A DNA stretch of 64,000 nucleotides from Sinohyriopsis cumingii (Eukaryota > Mollusca > Bivalvia > Unionida > Unionidae): contig CM068839.1 in assembly GCA_028554795.2 (NCBI GenBank), positions 16,665,043-16,729,042 of the forward strand, in the 5' to 3' direction. The notes under the pieces were generated by a model, which had not been told where the DNA came from, did no database searches, and saw only the letters and a list, made by a program, of their open reading frames with translations. Position numbers and translations under genes: made by a program. Numbering within the stretch: the first letter of the stretch is position 1; each line of letters opens with the position of its first letter. Shown piece after piece: positions 12,216-24,229 of the stretch.

Positions 12216-13307
12216 TCAATTTAATGCTCATTCAGATAAGTATTTTGTTCAAGTGAAACTGTTGTTAAAATATGAAAGCCCTTGTGATACACATCTCATT
12301 TATATATGTATGCCTAATCTCCATATACATCCTGATTGCAAAATACCAAAACTATTGCTCGAAGCACAATTGCAAATGGAACACTGTTTTGGACGCAACC
12401 ACTGAATCAACATCATGTCAATCAAGTCTGCTGGTACACATGAATGTTCTTCAGGTAAATAATCATAAAATTGTTGAATTAAACAATACTAGTTTTCTCA
12501 TAGTCACATAATGAGTTATGTTCTATCACTTATTTTTGCTAGAGCTGCAATTATCCATTCAAAAGGAATCAGTTTAAATTGATGAGGTTTTATGGTCCAA
12601 TAATAGAGCACACTGATCTTCACCCATGATGTCTTACTTTTTCCTGATGGTCTATTTTTCTAGGGGAAAATTTGGCAGATATTTGGAAAATTGTCGTTTG
12701 AAGCAATTAACATTGCATATGAACTCTCAGTGGACTGTTTGTCATTCAGAATGTTTGTTTTGGAGCAAACATGGCATTCAAAGTTATATTTAAGCATTAC
12801 ATGTTCTACATCATGGAATAGAAATGTAAGTTTTATTGAAAAAATAACATCGACATATTATGCAAACAAGGTAAAGGGATTATTCATGACCTATCTAGTA
12901 CAGTTCAGATTTACTTTAAGAAGTAGATCTAACATGTAATGGCGGACGGTTGTGTTCAGTTGACCTTTTGATTGATCAGTGAAGTTGAAGTTTTTGTGTT
13001 TCTGAAAGGGAATAATGCCATTTGAAACATTTAATTGCACATGATGTCTTTCCGTAATATAAAATTCAATGCTTTATCTCGTAGGCTACTAAAACTAAGT
13101 GGGCTGGAAATTTGAAAGGTCATCATCAGTTTTATTGGTGCATTTGATATATCTGCTTTATCTGAGACCTTGATTTTAATCATTGCTTTTGCAACATCTG
13201 TCTTACAAGTTACAATTAAGATGATGCAACTGGGACATTTGTCATATCCAAGACCTTGATTTTCATCAGATAGCTTTGACAGCATGTATGCAATTGTTTA
13301 TCATCAG

Positions 13308-13424
13308 GATATGGTGGATGCCCTGACAACACAAAACAGTGAGTTGAGAACAATGCTGATAAAAGCTACGGAGCCCAAAAAATCTGACCACCAGCAGGAG
13401 GAATATTCTCATAGAGAAGATGTG
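13308..13424 (+). CDS. GOLGA2: GM130 exon f
   Basis: 117 nt, phase 0 in and out, ATCAG acceptor and GTAAGT donor. It encodes 39 residues starting DMVDALTTQNSEL. The second half (EPKKSDHQQEEYSHREDV) is polar and probably a break between coiled-coil segments. Confidence 0.82.
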
Positions 13425-14348
13425 GTAAGTATTTTTTGTCTTGCCAGCATCAGTATTCTTTAATACATGGGTATTGTATTGCCACTGGCTATGGCATCAG
13501 AACAGTCAACATCAGTAAATTTGATATGTTAAAACTTTTGGGGATGAAAATATGACAGATAAGGTCACCATATAGTGATCTACATTATATGCAGTACTAC
13601 TTCTAAATTATGCTTGGTTCTGTTTGCCTTATTAATTATAATTGGTAAGGGGTCTAAATAATACTTCAAAACAGTATTCAATTTAACATCATTATTTCAA
13701 AATATGTTACCAAAATGATTTCTTACATCATTGTTAAAATGATGTGTTCCAATCTTTAATGGGATAAAGACAAATAAATTGTCCAAACTTCGCTTAAGAA
13801 ATTAACATTTGTCAAGAAAATGCATGATCATGTGTAATTTGAGACCCAGTAAAGGTTAACCCACAAACTGTGAACTCGATATTTTGTTCACGACAATGAA
13901 GCTAACACAAGTAGTGTTGACCCTTGTGTCTTCATCCACATATCTCTTCTTACAGATCACAAATACAAGTACATGTACCTAGATCGTAGTAACAGGCTCA
14001 TGGCAGCAAATGTGATTTTAAAAATTGAATGCTCAGGATAATTGACACGTTGGGATTTCAGTTACATATATTACACTAACATATACAACAATGACAAATG
14101 CTCAATCTGAAATTACATTTACATCAATAAATTGCATCTGTAAATGTACTCTGGTAATTTAAACTGCTGAAACAGTTAACAAAAATAGCAATAGAACCAG
14201 TAAACTCTTTTCTGTCAACATTTTACACCTTAATTGTTTTAAGGGATTCATCATTTCTAAATTCAAAGTAAGATCTTTTTAAAACTGGCAAATTTTTCAG
14301 GAAATCCCATTCATGCATCTTAATGCCTTGGGCTCACAGAGGTAGATA

Positions 14349-14525
14349 CAGTCGGCTCCACTTAAATGCATATTGCTTAATTGCATAGATCACTTAAGTG
14401 CATAGCGAAAGTATGGTCCCGTTTTTTCATTGTAAATATTAATGAATTCCACTTAAATGCATATTCCATTTATATGCATAGCTTGGGTCCAGTCCTGAGG
14501 CTGTGCATATAAGTGGAGTTGACTG
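14349..14525. mobile_element. pogo/Tigger-like MITE
   Basis: 177 bp with inverted ends CAGTCGGCTCCACTTAAATG and the complement of GCATATAAGTGGAGTTGACTG, flanked on both sides by TA. TA duplication and CAG-starting ends are typical of Tc1/mariner-pogo non-autonomous elements. No coding capacity. Confidence 0.75.
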
Positions 14526-16972
14526 TACCTGTAAAATTAGAAAAAAACTGATAAGCACTATTTAAAATGTGAACTATAAGAAATAACCCCTAAGACACGC
14601 TTACTTAAATACTGAAGATAATCAGTCAGTGCTCTGTAATTGTTACCACTGTTGTAACTATGCTTCTTGTTGTGATAAAATGTGACCCACCATTTCAGCA
14701 GAAGTGAATGAGATGCTAAACTATATGACAAAAGATGTACAATTCAGTGTAATTTATCTACATGTGACATGACATGTAAATGTACACTCTGCATGGCTTT
14801 TAAAACTACTTGCTGTTGAAGGAATCTTTTTTAGCACTTTTGTATTATAAAAGATGAATCACCTCACCAACTGGATTGGTAGTGCGATTAGAGTAATACA
14901 ATATATACTTTTGTTGAGATGCATACACATACCAATTTTTATTGTAACATTTTTGACAGGAAATCCTTCAAAAGAAAGTGTGTGTTTGTGTGTGTGTGTT
15001 AGAGATATAACAGCTTGGTGTGAGGACATGTCCATTGATTAAATAATTACTGCAAAGGATTACCCATTATCAAATATCTGTCATTAAAAATTGGGATCAA
15101 AATTCCTAGCCGGTTTCTGACAGTAACATTTTGTACTATTTAAAATAAAATAAATTATATTATAGTTTTGTTAAAATAATTGAAATTTCATGCAGCCTTT
15201 CCAACCTTTACATTTAAAAAAAACCTTCAAAAGACATACACTATTTTGGCTTATTATCATTGGAGACCTAATAAGAGTCATTATTCCCGGTGAGGATAAG
15301 GGGCTGTCCATTTAGTACATGCAGTCATTCCCTCATCCCACCCCACCCTCTTGTTGCATGGTGTTGTTAATTTGTTTGCATTTTGAACCAAACAGGAGTT
15401 TCTTTAATAGCATGATTCCCATATTTTCATGGGTGAGTCCCTGTTTTCAAGCAACAGATATGATCATTTAATGTGTTAGACAATGTCACTAATCCTGTAA
15501 ATTTTGGAGGTACATTTTTATTTGTTCATAACTTTTAGAAATATTAAAACTGTATGTTGCAAATATTGGATACAGATGACAGTTTCGACTGCCATGCTTA
15601 TCTAGTTGCTCACATTTTACATATCAGTTTTATATGTACCATAAAAAACTACAAGGGAGGACACTTCACTCCCTTTTCACATGACTTGTCTGGCCATGAC
15701 CACACCCGCTTAATATGCAAGTCCAGTATGCTGAATGGTTGACTGACCTCTCATTGGCTGATCAAAAATAATGTATTGTTCCTGTTTAAAACTTCTGTCC
15801 TTGATGCTTTTCATTTTAAAATTGGTAAGGAGCTACAAACAAATTGGAAGGTTTGAAAATACTATAGGTTGTTTGTTGTTGGCTATGGCAAATAGATTTT
15901 ATTGTCATTAGGTGTGTATGTACTTCTTGGTCTTATCCCCACACACACATATTCAAACTTCAACCCCAACCCCCCTTTCATGTGTTTTTACAAAATGGAC
16001 AGTCTCTTACAAAACAAAATTTAATCCAAAGCCAGCATAAGATTCACGCTAAAACTAATGCATTTATTCATAAAGTTCCAAGGTTGAGTTTTACTATTAT
16101 CCAGGTAAACATCACATGATCTAATTTCAGGACTTGAGTTCTTGAATAGACAGGCTGACCTAATTTCTGACTGTGAACATCTGATCTTATTTACTAGTTC
16201 AGATCATTCTAGAAATATGTCTTTCATTTGTTTCTGAAACTAAGTCTTAGCTTTGTATGTAAGAGATGTTTGCAAGAGAATCAGACATTCTTAGTAGAAA
16301 ACACTAGTCTTGGAAGATATTCATTTGTATTTAATTAACAGGATTCATTTATTTAATTCAGCCATTTGTTAATTCAGTTAGCTGTTAAAATTACGGAGTG
16401 TTTGAACTATTCAGAATTTGGAATAATAGCTAATTAAAGAGTAACTAGGAGTTCATTTTAAATACAGTATGGGATGACATCATTGTAATTATTTCAATAA
16501 TGTTGGCACACCATTACATTAAGTATGCATCATTCTAAATACCACTGGAACTCATTTGGATTACTGGATACTTTTTGACTTGATAGAACATTTAGGACTG
16601 TTGAGGATTTCATGCTCCATACTTTAAGTTATTTTTACTTTTTCACTTTGTATAATAGGGAAATAAGTTATATTGTTGGTTTTTGCTGTTTTTTGTTTGA
16701 AGACCATAGAGTTGTAACACCTGGCTGCCAGAAAATTGTCAAATTGGTTTTACTCACAGGAGAATGCCAGGGAAGATAATTTAAAAAACGTTTGCAAAGT
16801 TCAAATATGAGTTTAGAATTGTGTCCACATTTTCCATCGTTAATACTGAAGGTTTAACTTCTTGATGTTGACTGACAATGAAGAAACATAAGGAACTATA
16901 TATGATCAGCACTGTACTTATATAATGCCAAATTTGGAACATAACTCATTGCTCATATTGCTGCCATTTCAG

Positions 16973-17111
16973 ATTGATTCCCTTCAGGCCACTATCACCC
17001 AGTTGGAGACGGAGAGGAATCAAATGTTTCAGAATCTGAAGGATCAAAGGAACCTGTCCGACCAGCTGGGAATCAAGATTGCAGACCTAGAAGAGGAGTT
17101 GGTCCAAGCAA
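16973..17111 (+). CDS. GOLGA2: GM130 exon g
   Basis: 139 nt, phase 0 in, phase 1 out, TTTCAG acceptor and GTAAGT donor. It encodes 46 residues of coiled coil (IDSLQATITQLETERNQMF ... LEEELVQA). Confidence 0.85.
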
Positions 17112-17499
17112 GTAAGTCTCAGCAGGCATGAGCATTCTTCATTATTAATGTATAGAATTCTGGTTGATGCATCAAAGTAACCAAAGAGAATATTTGTAAG
17201 AGTTACCGCTCATTTCAGTTAGCCATTATGAGGTTGAATTTGGGAAATACATTCTGGCTCATTCATTTGTAAATTTCAGGGTTTTAAATCTGGTAAAAAT
17301 GAGAATAAATTACATATTTCAGCTGTAAAGCACTCACAATATTCTTTTGAAGGAGGTTATAATTAGTTTTGCATTTGAGGGGTAAGGGTTGCATGGAGAC
17401 AATTTTAATTTTTCACATTATTAGTCAAAAGAATGCACTTATTCACTGCTTCATGTCGGTCTCGCCATGAAAGGTTGCTGATTTTTATAACACTTTGCC

Positions 17500-18117
17500 T
17501 GAACCGCCTGCAAGCTAGGCAATACTGGATAATCACACTGCACTCTTGCTGGTTTTCATCTCACTATGCCTGTACCACAACAAACTAGGCAGTATAAGAT
17601 AATCACAGTGCACTCTTGCTGGTTTTTATCCCACTATGCCTGTACCCCTTGCAAGCTAGGCAGTATAGGATAATCACAGTGCACTCTTGCTGGTTTTTAT
17701 CCCACTATGCCTGTACCCCTTGCAAGCTAGGCAGTATAGGATAATCACAGTGCACTCTTGCTGGTTTTCGTCCCACTATGCCTGTACCCCTTGCAAGCTA
17801 GGCATTATAGGATAACCACAGTGCACTCTTGCTGGTTTTTATCCCACTATGCCTGTACCCCTTGCAAGCTAGGCAGTATAGGATAATCACAGTGCACTCT
17901 TGCTGGTTTTTATCCCACTATGCCTGTACCCCTTGCAAGCTGGGCAGTTTAGGATAATCACAGTTCACTCTTGCTGGTTTGTATCCCACTATGCCTGTAC
18001 CCCTTGCAAGCTGGGCAGTATAGGATAATCACAGTGCACTCTTGCTGGTTTTTATCCCACTATGCCTGTACCCCTTGCAAGCTTGGCATTATAGGATAAT
18101 CACAGTGCACTCTTGTG
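17500..18117. repeat. 71-bp minisatellite
   Basis: About 8-9 highly similar copies with a 71-bp period, each containing CACAGTGCACTCTTGCTGG, CCCACTATGCCTGTACCCC and TTGCAAGCTAGGCAGTATAG. It starts about 390 bp after exon g. High copy identity suggests recent expansion. Confidence 0.9.
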
Positions 18118-19639
18118 CATGTCATTAGATGCATCTACTAATGTAGACAGGAGCCATTCTTGGCAGGCTTATGGTCAGAAGGGTGTGGGTTTGAATCCTT
18201 CCATTGGGTTAGCCTTGGTTGGCTAATGTGGTACATCCTAGGTAAAACTGGGTACTGCAGTATTTCAGAACATACACACCACAGTAGGTACACCTGTATA
18301 CCACAATTATACAAAGGACCAACAATTTAATATTTTGGGGCAGTGGTCAGACACTTTTAAAACTTCCATCTGTCAACAGCTGGAAAGAATATAATGCTCA
18401 GATTTATAGCAAAATAACAACAAATTATATCCAATAGATTATTTGAAGAAAAAAAGAAATTGTCTTGAGATAAGAGAAAGTAAAATATAAAAATATCAGC
18501 TCAAAAGAAAATCGCAGCCTCCTCCCTTTAAAAAAATTAGATGGTCAGTATATTTTAGTTAATGAATTTACTTTGTGTATGTTAATTTTTATATAAGTTA
18601 TAATCTAAAACCTGTAACTAAAAAGTTGGATGATTAAGCTTACACTTTAGCTGACACCTTGTAAAAGACATTTTGCTGACATTAGAGAGTTTGTTGACGA
18701 AAATAGGAAGAGCAGTCACCAAAGCTTTCAGTTCACTGGTTGCACTATTTATATAATAGGCAAGGAAACTTTGCGTGGGATGCCAACACCCATGCAAGAT
18801 ATTTATCAGTGAACATATGATACACTTGATCAGAAAATGAGAAAGTTTTTACTGGATTTGAGAAGTTACATAAAATTCAAACAAAAATGACTTCTCTCCT
18901 GAAAAAATTGTGATGACTTGCAGTTTTATAAAGGAATATATGTACATTTAATTTTTTTTATCCAAACGTTTTCTAAAAGTTGGATTGGCTCCAAATATCT
19001 TTCACAACATCCCATTTGACCATCATATTGATATATGACACATATCAGATATGTTGAAAGGATCGTAAATATAATTTGTAATATTGAAAATTAATTTGTG
19101 ATTAATACACCTGTTTTGCTTAATAATAATTTGTAATTTTTTTTATTTTGTCCTGAAAAATGCAAGCATTCTGTTAATATCATTAAATTCATAAAGTTCT
19201 GCACTGACTGAAATTACCAAAGTACCACGGTGTGTACCATTGGAACAGAATACCACAGTAAACAGGTGTACCAGTAATACCAGGCACCTCTGATCATTGG
19301 GAAAGTCAGTAATCTTACTGCCTTGGCATTATATAACCTGTTTGCATTACATTGCTGTAAAGCACCAGACTAAACCAGATCTACTAACTGGAACATCAGA
19401 CCTGTCAAGCAGCTTCTCATTAATAATATCTACAGCTATGTCACATGCTGTGGTTAACAGTTACATCAGCAGTATTTTGTCTTATTATTAACCAGTGTGA
19501 AAAATGTATTGCTACATTGTACAAATAACACTGAATACATATTATTGCCTTGTACCCTTTTATTCTCATTCCAAAGGTTGAAAACCCATAGCTGCTAAAA
19601 TGTAGTGGAAAACTGATTTTATTCCAAGACCATGTTTGC

Positions 19640-19883
19640 TTGTTGTTGTAGGGTTTAATGCCATTTTCAGCACAAGATAGGCTATACATGGCAACCAGTA
19701 TAAATGGTGGAGTAAGAACTCGGCGGGGGAACCCTGGAAAGAACCACTGACCCATGGGAAGCTGCTGGCAAGCTTTCTCACATAACCACATTAGCCAAAT
19801 CCAAGACTCGAACCCACACAGAGGCGAGATGGCAATGATTCATAACAGTGAGTACTTTAGACCACTTGGCCACTCAGGGCCTC
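19640..19883 (-). mobile_element. tRNA-derived SINE, family A (reverse)
   Basis: Begins with the complementary (TTG)n tail at GTTGTTGTAGGG and ends at the complement of GGCCCTGAGTGGCC. B-box-like GACTCGAACCC on this strand. Related to the copies at 10456, 28921 and 30195. Flanks CCATGTT suggest a short target duplication. Confidence 0.7.
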
Positions 19884-20282
19884 CATGTTGTTTGTGGGAG
19901 ATGGCTTCCTTTATATTAGGTCAAAATTAGCAATTACACTCTAATATATAGCATTTCTTACTTGTCAAGCATTTAGAATGGAACAATAAAATTATAAATA
20001 TTTGTTTATTTACCCATGTAAATCAGCTTGCATTTGATTTGCCAGTCAGATATAAACTTATTTTACAAGTGTCTGCACTTGCTTTACACAAACTGCCATA
20101 CAATGTTTGCAGATGGGGAGATGGCAAATTTCGTGCCTTATATTGCTCTGAGTTCAGTCATAACTTCAGAAAGCAACAGGATTACTAGAATTTCATATCT
20201 TACATTGCTTTGATTTCAGGCACACTTATCAGTAAGTGACAGGATTAATAGAATTTTATGTCTTACGTTGCTTCGATTTCAG

Positions 20283-20356
20283 GCACACCATCAGGGAGTG
20301 ACAAGATTAGTAGGAGAGAGTACGAGCAGGTCAAGCAAGCCATGGAAATGATACAG
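20283..20356 (+). CDS. GOLGA2: GM130 exon h
   Basis: 74 nt, phase 1 in, phase 0 out, GATTTCAG acceptor and GTTGGA donor. It encodes STPSGSDKISRREYEQVKQA plus MEMIQ, which leads into the segment matching the GM130 region before the GETDTIGEY motif. The acceptor region is tandemly duplicated just upstream (see findings). Confidence 0.82.
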
Positions 20357-20402
20357 GTTGGAAAGAAGCAGTCACAGCTTAAGTTTATGCTTATAGGTAC
20401 AA

Positions 20403-20723
20403 AATGACCGCTCCTGTGGCCTAGTGGTTAGAGCATCCACCTCGGGTGCAGTAGGTCACGGGTTCAATCCCTGGCCAGGTCATATCAAGGACTTATAAAA
20501 ATTATACTAACAGCTGCCTCACTAGGCACTTAGCATGAAGAGGCTAGTGTTAGGACTGGTCGTTCTGGTGTCAGGATAATATGTCTGGGTGGAACATCAT
20601 GCTACATGTCTGCGGTATGATGCCCCAGTGCTAGACACCAATTTAAACTGCCACATTGCAGACATTGTAGCAATATGATGAAAAATTGTTTAAGCTGTGG
20701 TTTAAATCCAAATCTGACACACA
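20403..20723 (+). mobile_element. tRNA-derived SINE, family B
   Basis: tRNA-like head with A box TGGCCTAGTGGTTAGAGC and B box GGGTTCAATCCC, about 320 bp in all, bounded by an 11-bp target duplication TATAGGTACAA at 20392-20402 and 20724-20734. A second copy is at 23912-24229. Confidence 0.85.
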
Positions 20724-21029
20724 TATAGGTACAACGTAAACAGTTCATTTTGGATGACTGTTGCACCTAAAATGAACAAACTATTGGTTTGCCCCTAACT
20801 TTTATAACTGTGCTAAGAATCATATCTTATTTTAACACATTGTGGCACATGAAATATATTACCCAATTCACAGCTCTGCTATGTAGCAATCTTTGGAAAT
20901 ATAACAGCTACAAGGCAAGTTGTACATTGCATGTCTACATTAATCACCAGCCAGTCTCTTCAAGTACTGTATAAATTATAAATGTTCTTCTTGGTGTTAT
21001 CCCAACACAAGAGAAAAATGCATTTTGGA

Positions 21030-21275
21030 TTGTGGATTCCATATTTCTGATTTAATATCAGTAGAACTTGGAATATAGGTTTATCACATACTATCTCAAA
21101 TGAGCTAGATAATGAACAAGACCAATGAATAAGAGGTGATCTTGGATCTGATTGGTTAACCTTGTTCCCATTCTAGATGCTATATTTGTTCTAATTTTAA
21201 TGAACTTGGAATATATACTTTTATGATATGTAATAAAAGTAACTGTCATTGATTGATGCACACAATAGGATGTCA
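21030..21275. repeat. Copies of the ~140-bp TTGATCAAACTTGGA family
   Basis: Contains TAGAACTTGGAATATA and TTTTAATGAACTTGGAATA about 135 bp apart, matching the array at 8960-9500 in order of blocks. Confidence 0.4.
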
Positions 21276-22025
21276 TGGCACAAGATATAATGTCTCTTTG
21301 TTGTGATTATGTCTTGAAAATGATCATGCCTTATGCAATTGTTTCCCCCTCATGCAAGCATATTCCTTGTTTGATATGATTAACAATTTGTTGCCCTTGT
21401 TTGGGGGAAATTTGAAGATTTGTTCACCTGTACCCTGACTTGCCTTCATATCTTCCCGTAATAAGGGCAATAAATGTATCATTAAGGCCTTGTTCAAGTG
21501 AGAACCAGTTAAATAGGTGAAATCAACATGATATAAAGTTTGGGTGATAGTTTGCATACAACATGTTCTTATAATATTGCACGAGCTTGCTAATTGATAT
21601 AGTCAGCCGTCAATGTATGGAAGCTAGGTGAATGCTATCAGGCCTTGTTAGACATTTTGTTTAATTTGGTGTCATAGAATAATTTATCTTATTGGAGTTT
21701 TAAGCATTTTTCTTTGTGTTTCTGTTGGTTTGGCAGCAGTTATAACCTATTATTGGCTATACCATGGTGAGGAAATGGGAGCCAAGTCCAAGGACAAACC
21801 TTGGATTGAGTTGACCAATTGAGCCATCACAACCCCTTTACGATTTTATCCTTTCTTTTCATACAGCTGAAATTGATTGCAAAAGAACATTCTCTGTCAA
21901 AAGTCTAATTTTTTGCATTTAGACTAAATCCAATATGTCAAAACAAATATAGTGAACTGATATTGGAGACTTGCATATGAATTTCCAATATTGCTGAGCA
22001 TTTTCCTTTTTTCATTGTGCTTTAG

Positions 22026-22128
22026 GACAAGTATACACGTGTGATGAGGGACAAGGCAGAGTTGAGTGATAAAGCAGAACAGCTGGAGCATATTGTTCTT
22101 CAGCTCCAAGGAGAAACAGACACTATAG
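22026..22128 (+). CDS. GOLGA2: GM130 exon i
   Basis: 103 nt, CTTTAG acceptor and GTAAAA donor, phase 0 in, phase 1 out. It encodes DKYTRVMRDKAELSDKAEQL and then EHIVLQLQGETDTI. The ETDTI end continues as GEYISLY across a ~5.2-kb intron that holds the DIRS-like element. Confidence 0.9.
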
Positions 22129-22706
22129 GTAAAATGTAAATTGATCTTAAGTGTCATAATGTGTTGAAATATTCCTCCATTTTCATGGAGGCATGTCATT
22201 TCTTTCTTTAAATGCATTACCCAATCATTATACCTTAGGTAAACTACTACTACCTTGCAAATCCAGCCCTCCCAGATAACACTTTTCACTAAAGAAGCTA
22301 AAAGTATCTGCCCACCTATGTGGCGGTTGGGCAGAGTGATTTCCCCTTTTTATAGTGATTGATTGCAAAACCCTTGAAAATCTCAGTTACTACTTCCACT
22401 CATGCTAAGAAGCATGTTTTCACCACAAGAGACATCACAGAAGCCAGTTTCAACTTTAAAAGCATACCATTACAAGAGTTGGAGGGAGTCCTTTCATTTC
22501 TAGAGAAAGTATACTCCATCTATATTTCCAGATTTTCTCACCTCCTAATGCCAGCAAAGTTTTACCTTTACAGTTTTATAACACTTTCTCATCTTCTCAC
22601 ATTTAATAGCACAATCGCTTGAACAGGTAGCCTATGCAATTTCAATGTAATTTCGGCTATCAGGATTTTTTTTTATGTGTGCAACTCACTATGTCTTTAG
22701 GAAACT

Positions 22707-22709
<3 letters not shown>

Positions 22710-22747
<38 letters not shown>
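22710..22747. repeat. (TA)19 microsatellite
   Basis: Pure alternating TA for 38 bp. Confidence 0.95.
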
Positions 22748-22751
<4 letters not shown>

Positions 22752-23911
22752 CATTAATTCTGGGTACATATAGGTGAGTTTTCTTCATTTAGCATTCTTA
22801 GCATCCTGACACTGTATCGATGATAAAAGTACATGCCAGGAATTAAGATTGTCTGCTAATGCTAATTTCCAGGTGAAACATATCGCATAGCTTTGTGACC
22901 AGTCTCTTTTCAAAACAAGCAAGGTATCTTCCTCTAGGTGGTATTGTCAGTCAAATTATACCTGTATGCTTCATTGCTTTTAAAGACTGTTATCAATTTA
23001 CAGGTTAAACATTTTAAGGTATAGCTCTGCACCGACATTATAATAAAAATGACAGGTGCATGGCTACACAGGTTCATATGTTCTGCTCTATTTTGTCTTG
23101 CAAATTAGACCATGGGCAAAGCACAGAAACTTACAGCTAAAGATGAAGACGTCATAAGTATACATGCTGACCTGTCCTGAGATAATTTCTGGTGAACAAG
23201 GGAGACCTTCAGCCATGAAGTGCCAGAAATCTACATGGTCAGAGACAGCCCAAGCACCCAAGTTACCATGACAGAACTCTTCATTATTGGCAACTCCTAT
23301 TGGCCTTGCAACCACAGAGTTCAACTCTCTGTCTATTGTGGAACAGTGAAGGAAAGAGCTAAACAAACAGCCACAATTTTCCTCTCCAAAGGTGCAAAGA
23401 CCAGTTATGTGACTCAAACATCCTTTATCCAGACCCAGCCTAATGAATTAGATGACATCCTCCCCATGCAGATGGCCTATTTCTCTTTTGATTGACCTAA
23501 TCCATATACAAGGGATCATGAGGGGCCAAAACCATGACTAATACAAGCTCATTCACCAGAAGACATTCATTTTGTTGAACACAACATATGCCAGCAATTA
23601 TTGAGACCATTCAGACCCCATATACTGCCTTGGGACACTCATTTCTTATGATGCCAAGCTTAGTTCCTAACTTCCTAACAGATGCTGCTTCACAAATTTC
23701 TTGAGCCTTTACCTCAAGAAGAGATTCCTTAATTAGTGACCCATTTTCTTATTCAGGGTACTTTATGAGTTTATTGAGTGGGAGACCTTGACACTCTTTG
23801 TCAGTTAAGTCTCAATCACAGGAGGCATCAGCCTTAACCTCATGCAAAGAAAGACTATGATGCTTGTTCTAAAATGCCATCATTGTTTTAATTCTATACT
23901 ATGTCACAGGA

Positions 23912-24229
23912 CCGCTCTGGTGGCCCAGTGGTTAGAGCGTCCACCTTGAATGCGGTAGATCGTGGGTTCAATCCCCAGCCAAGTCATACCAAAGACTTAA
24001 CAAAAATGGTACTAACAGCTGCCTCGCTTGGTGCTCAGCATTAAGAGGTTAGTGTTAGGACTGGTCAGACTGGTGTCAGGATAAAGTGACTGGGTGGGAC
24101 ATCATGCTACATGTCTGCGGCATGATGCCACAGTGCTAGACATCACTATAAACTGTCACACTGTAGACATCATAGCAATATGACTGAAAAATTGTTAAAG
24201 CTATGTTAAAATCCAAATCACACACACCT
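23912..24229 (+). mobile_element. tRNA-derived SINE, family B (nested)
   Basis: A box TGGCCCAGTGGTTAGAGCG, B box GGGTTCAATCCCC, with the same body as the copy at 20403. A perfect 12-bp target duplication TATGTCACAGGA lies at 23900-23911 and 24230-24241. It sits inside the DIRS-like element, so it is younger than that insertion. Confidence 0.87.

Noticed and set aside
18140-18230. Possible SINE with B-box-like GGGTTTGAATCCT
   Set aside because: No A box at proper distance, no tail and no target duplication; too weak to annotate.
20405-20480. Functional tRNA gene
   Set aside because: A and B boxes are present but there is no cloverleaf acceptor stem, and the unit is a ~320-bp SINE with target duplication.
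23220-23495. 91-codon plus-strand frame inside the DIRS-like element
   Set aside because: Neighbouring sequence is full of stops and the frame has no recognised domain; it is most likely a fragment of the element's decayed first ORF.
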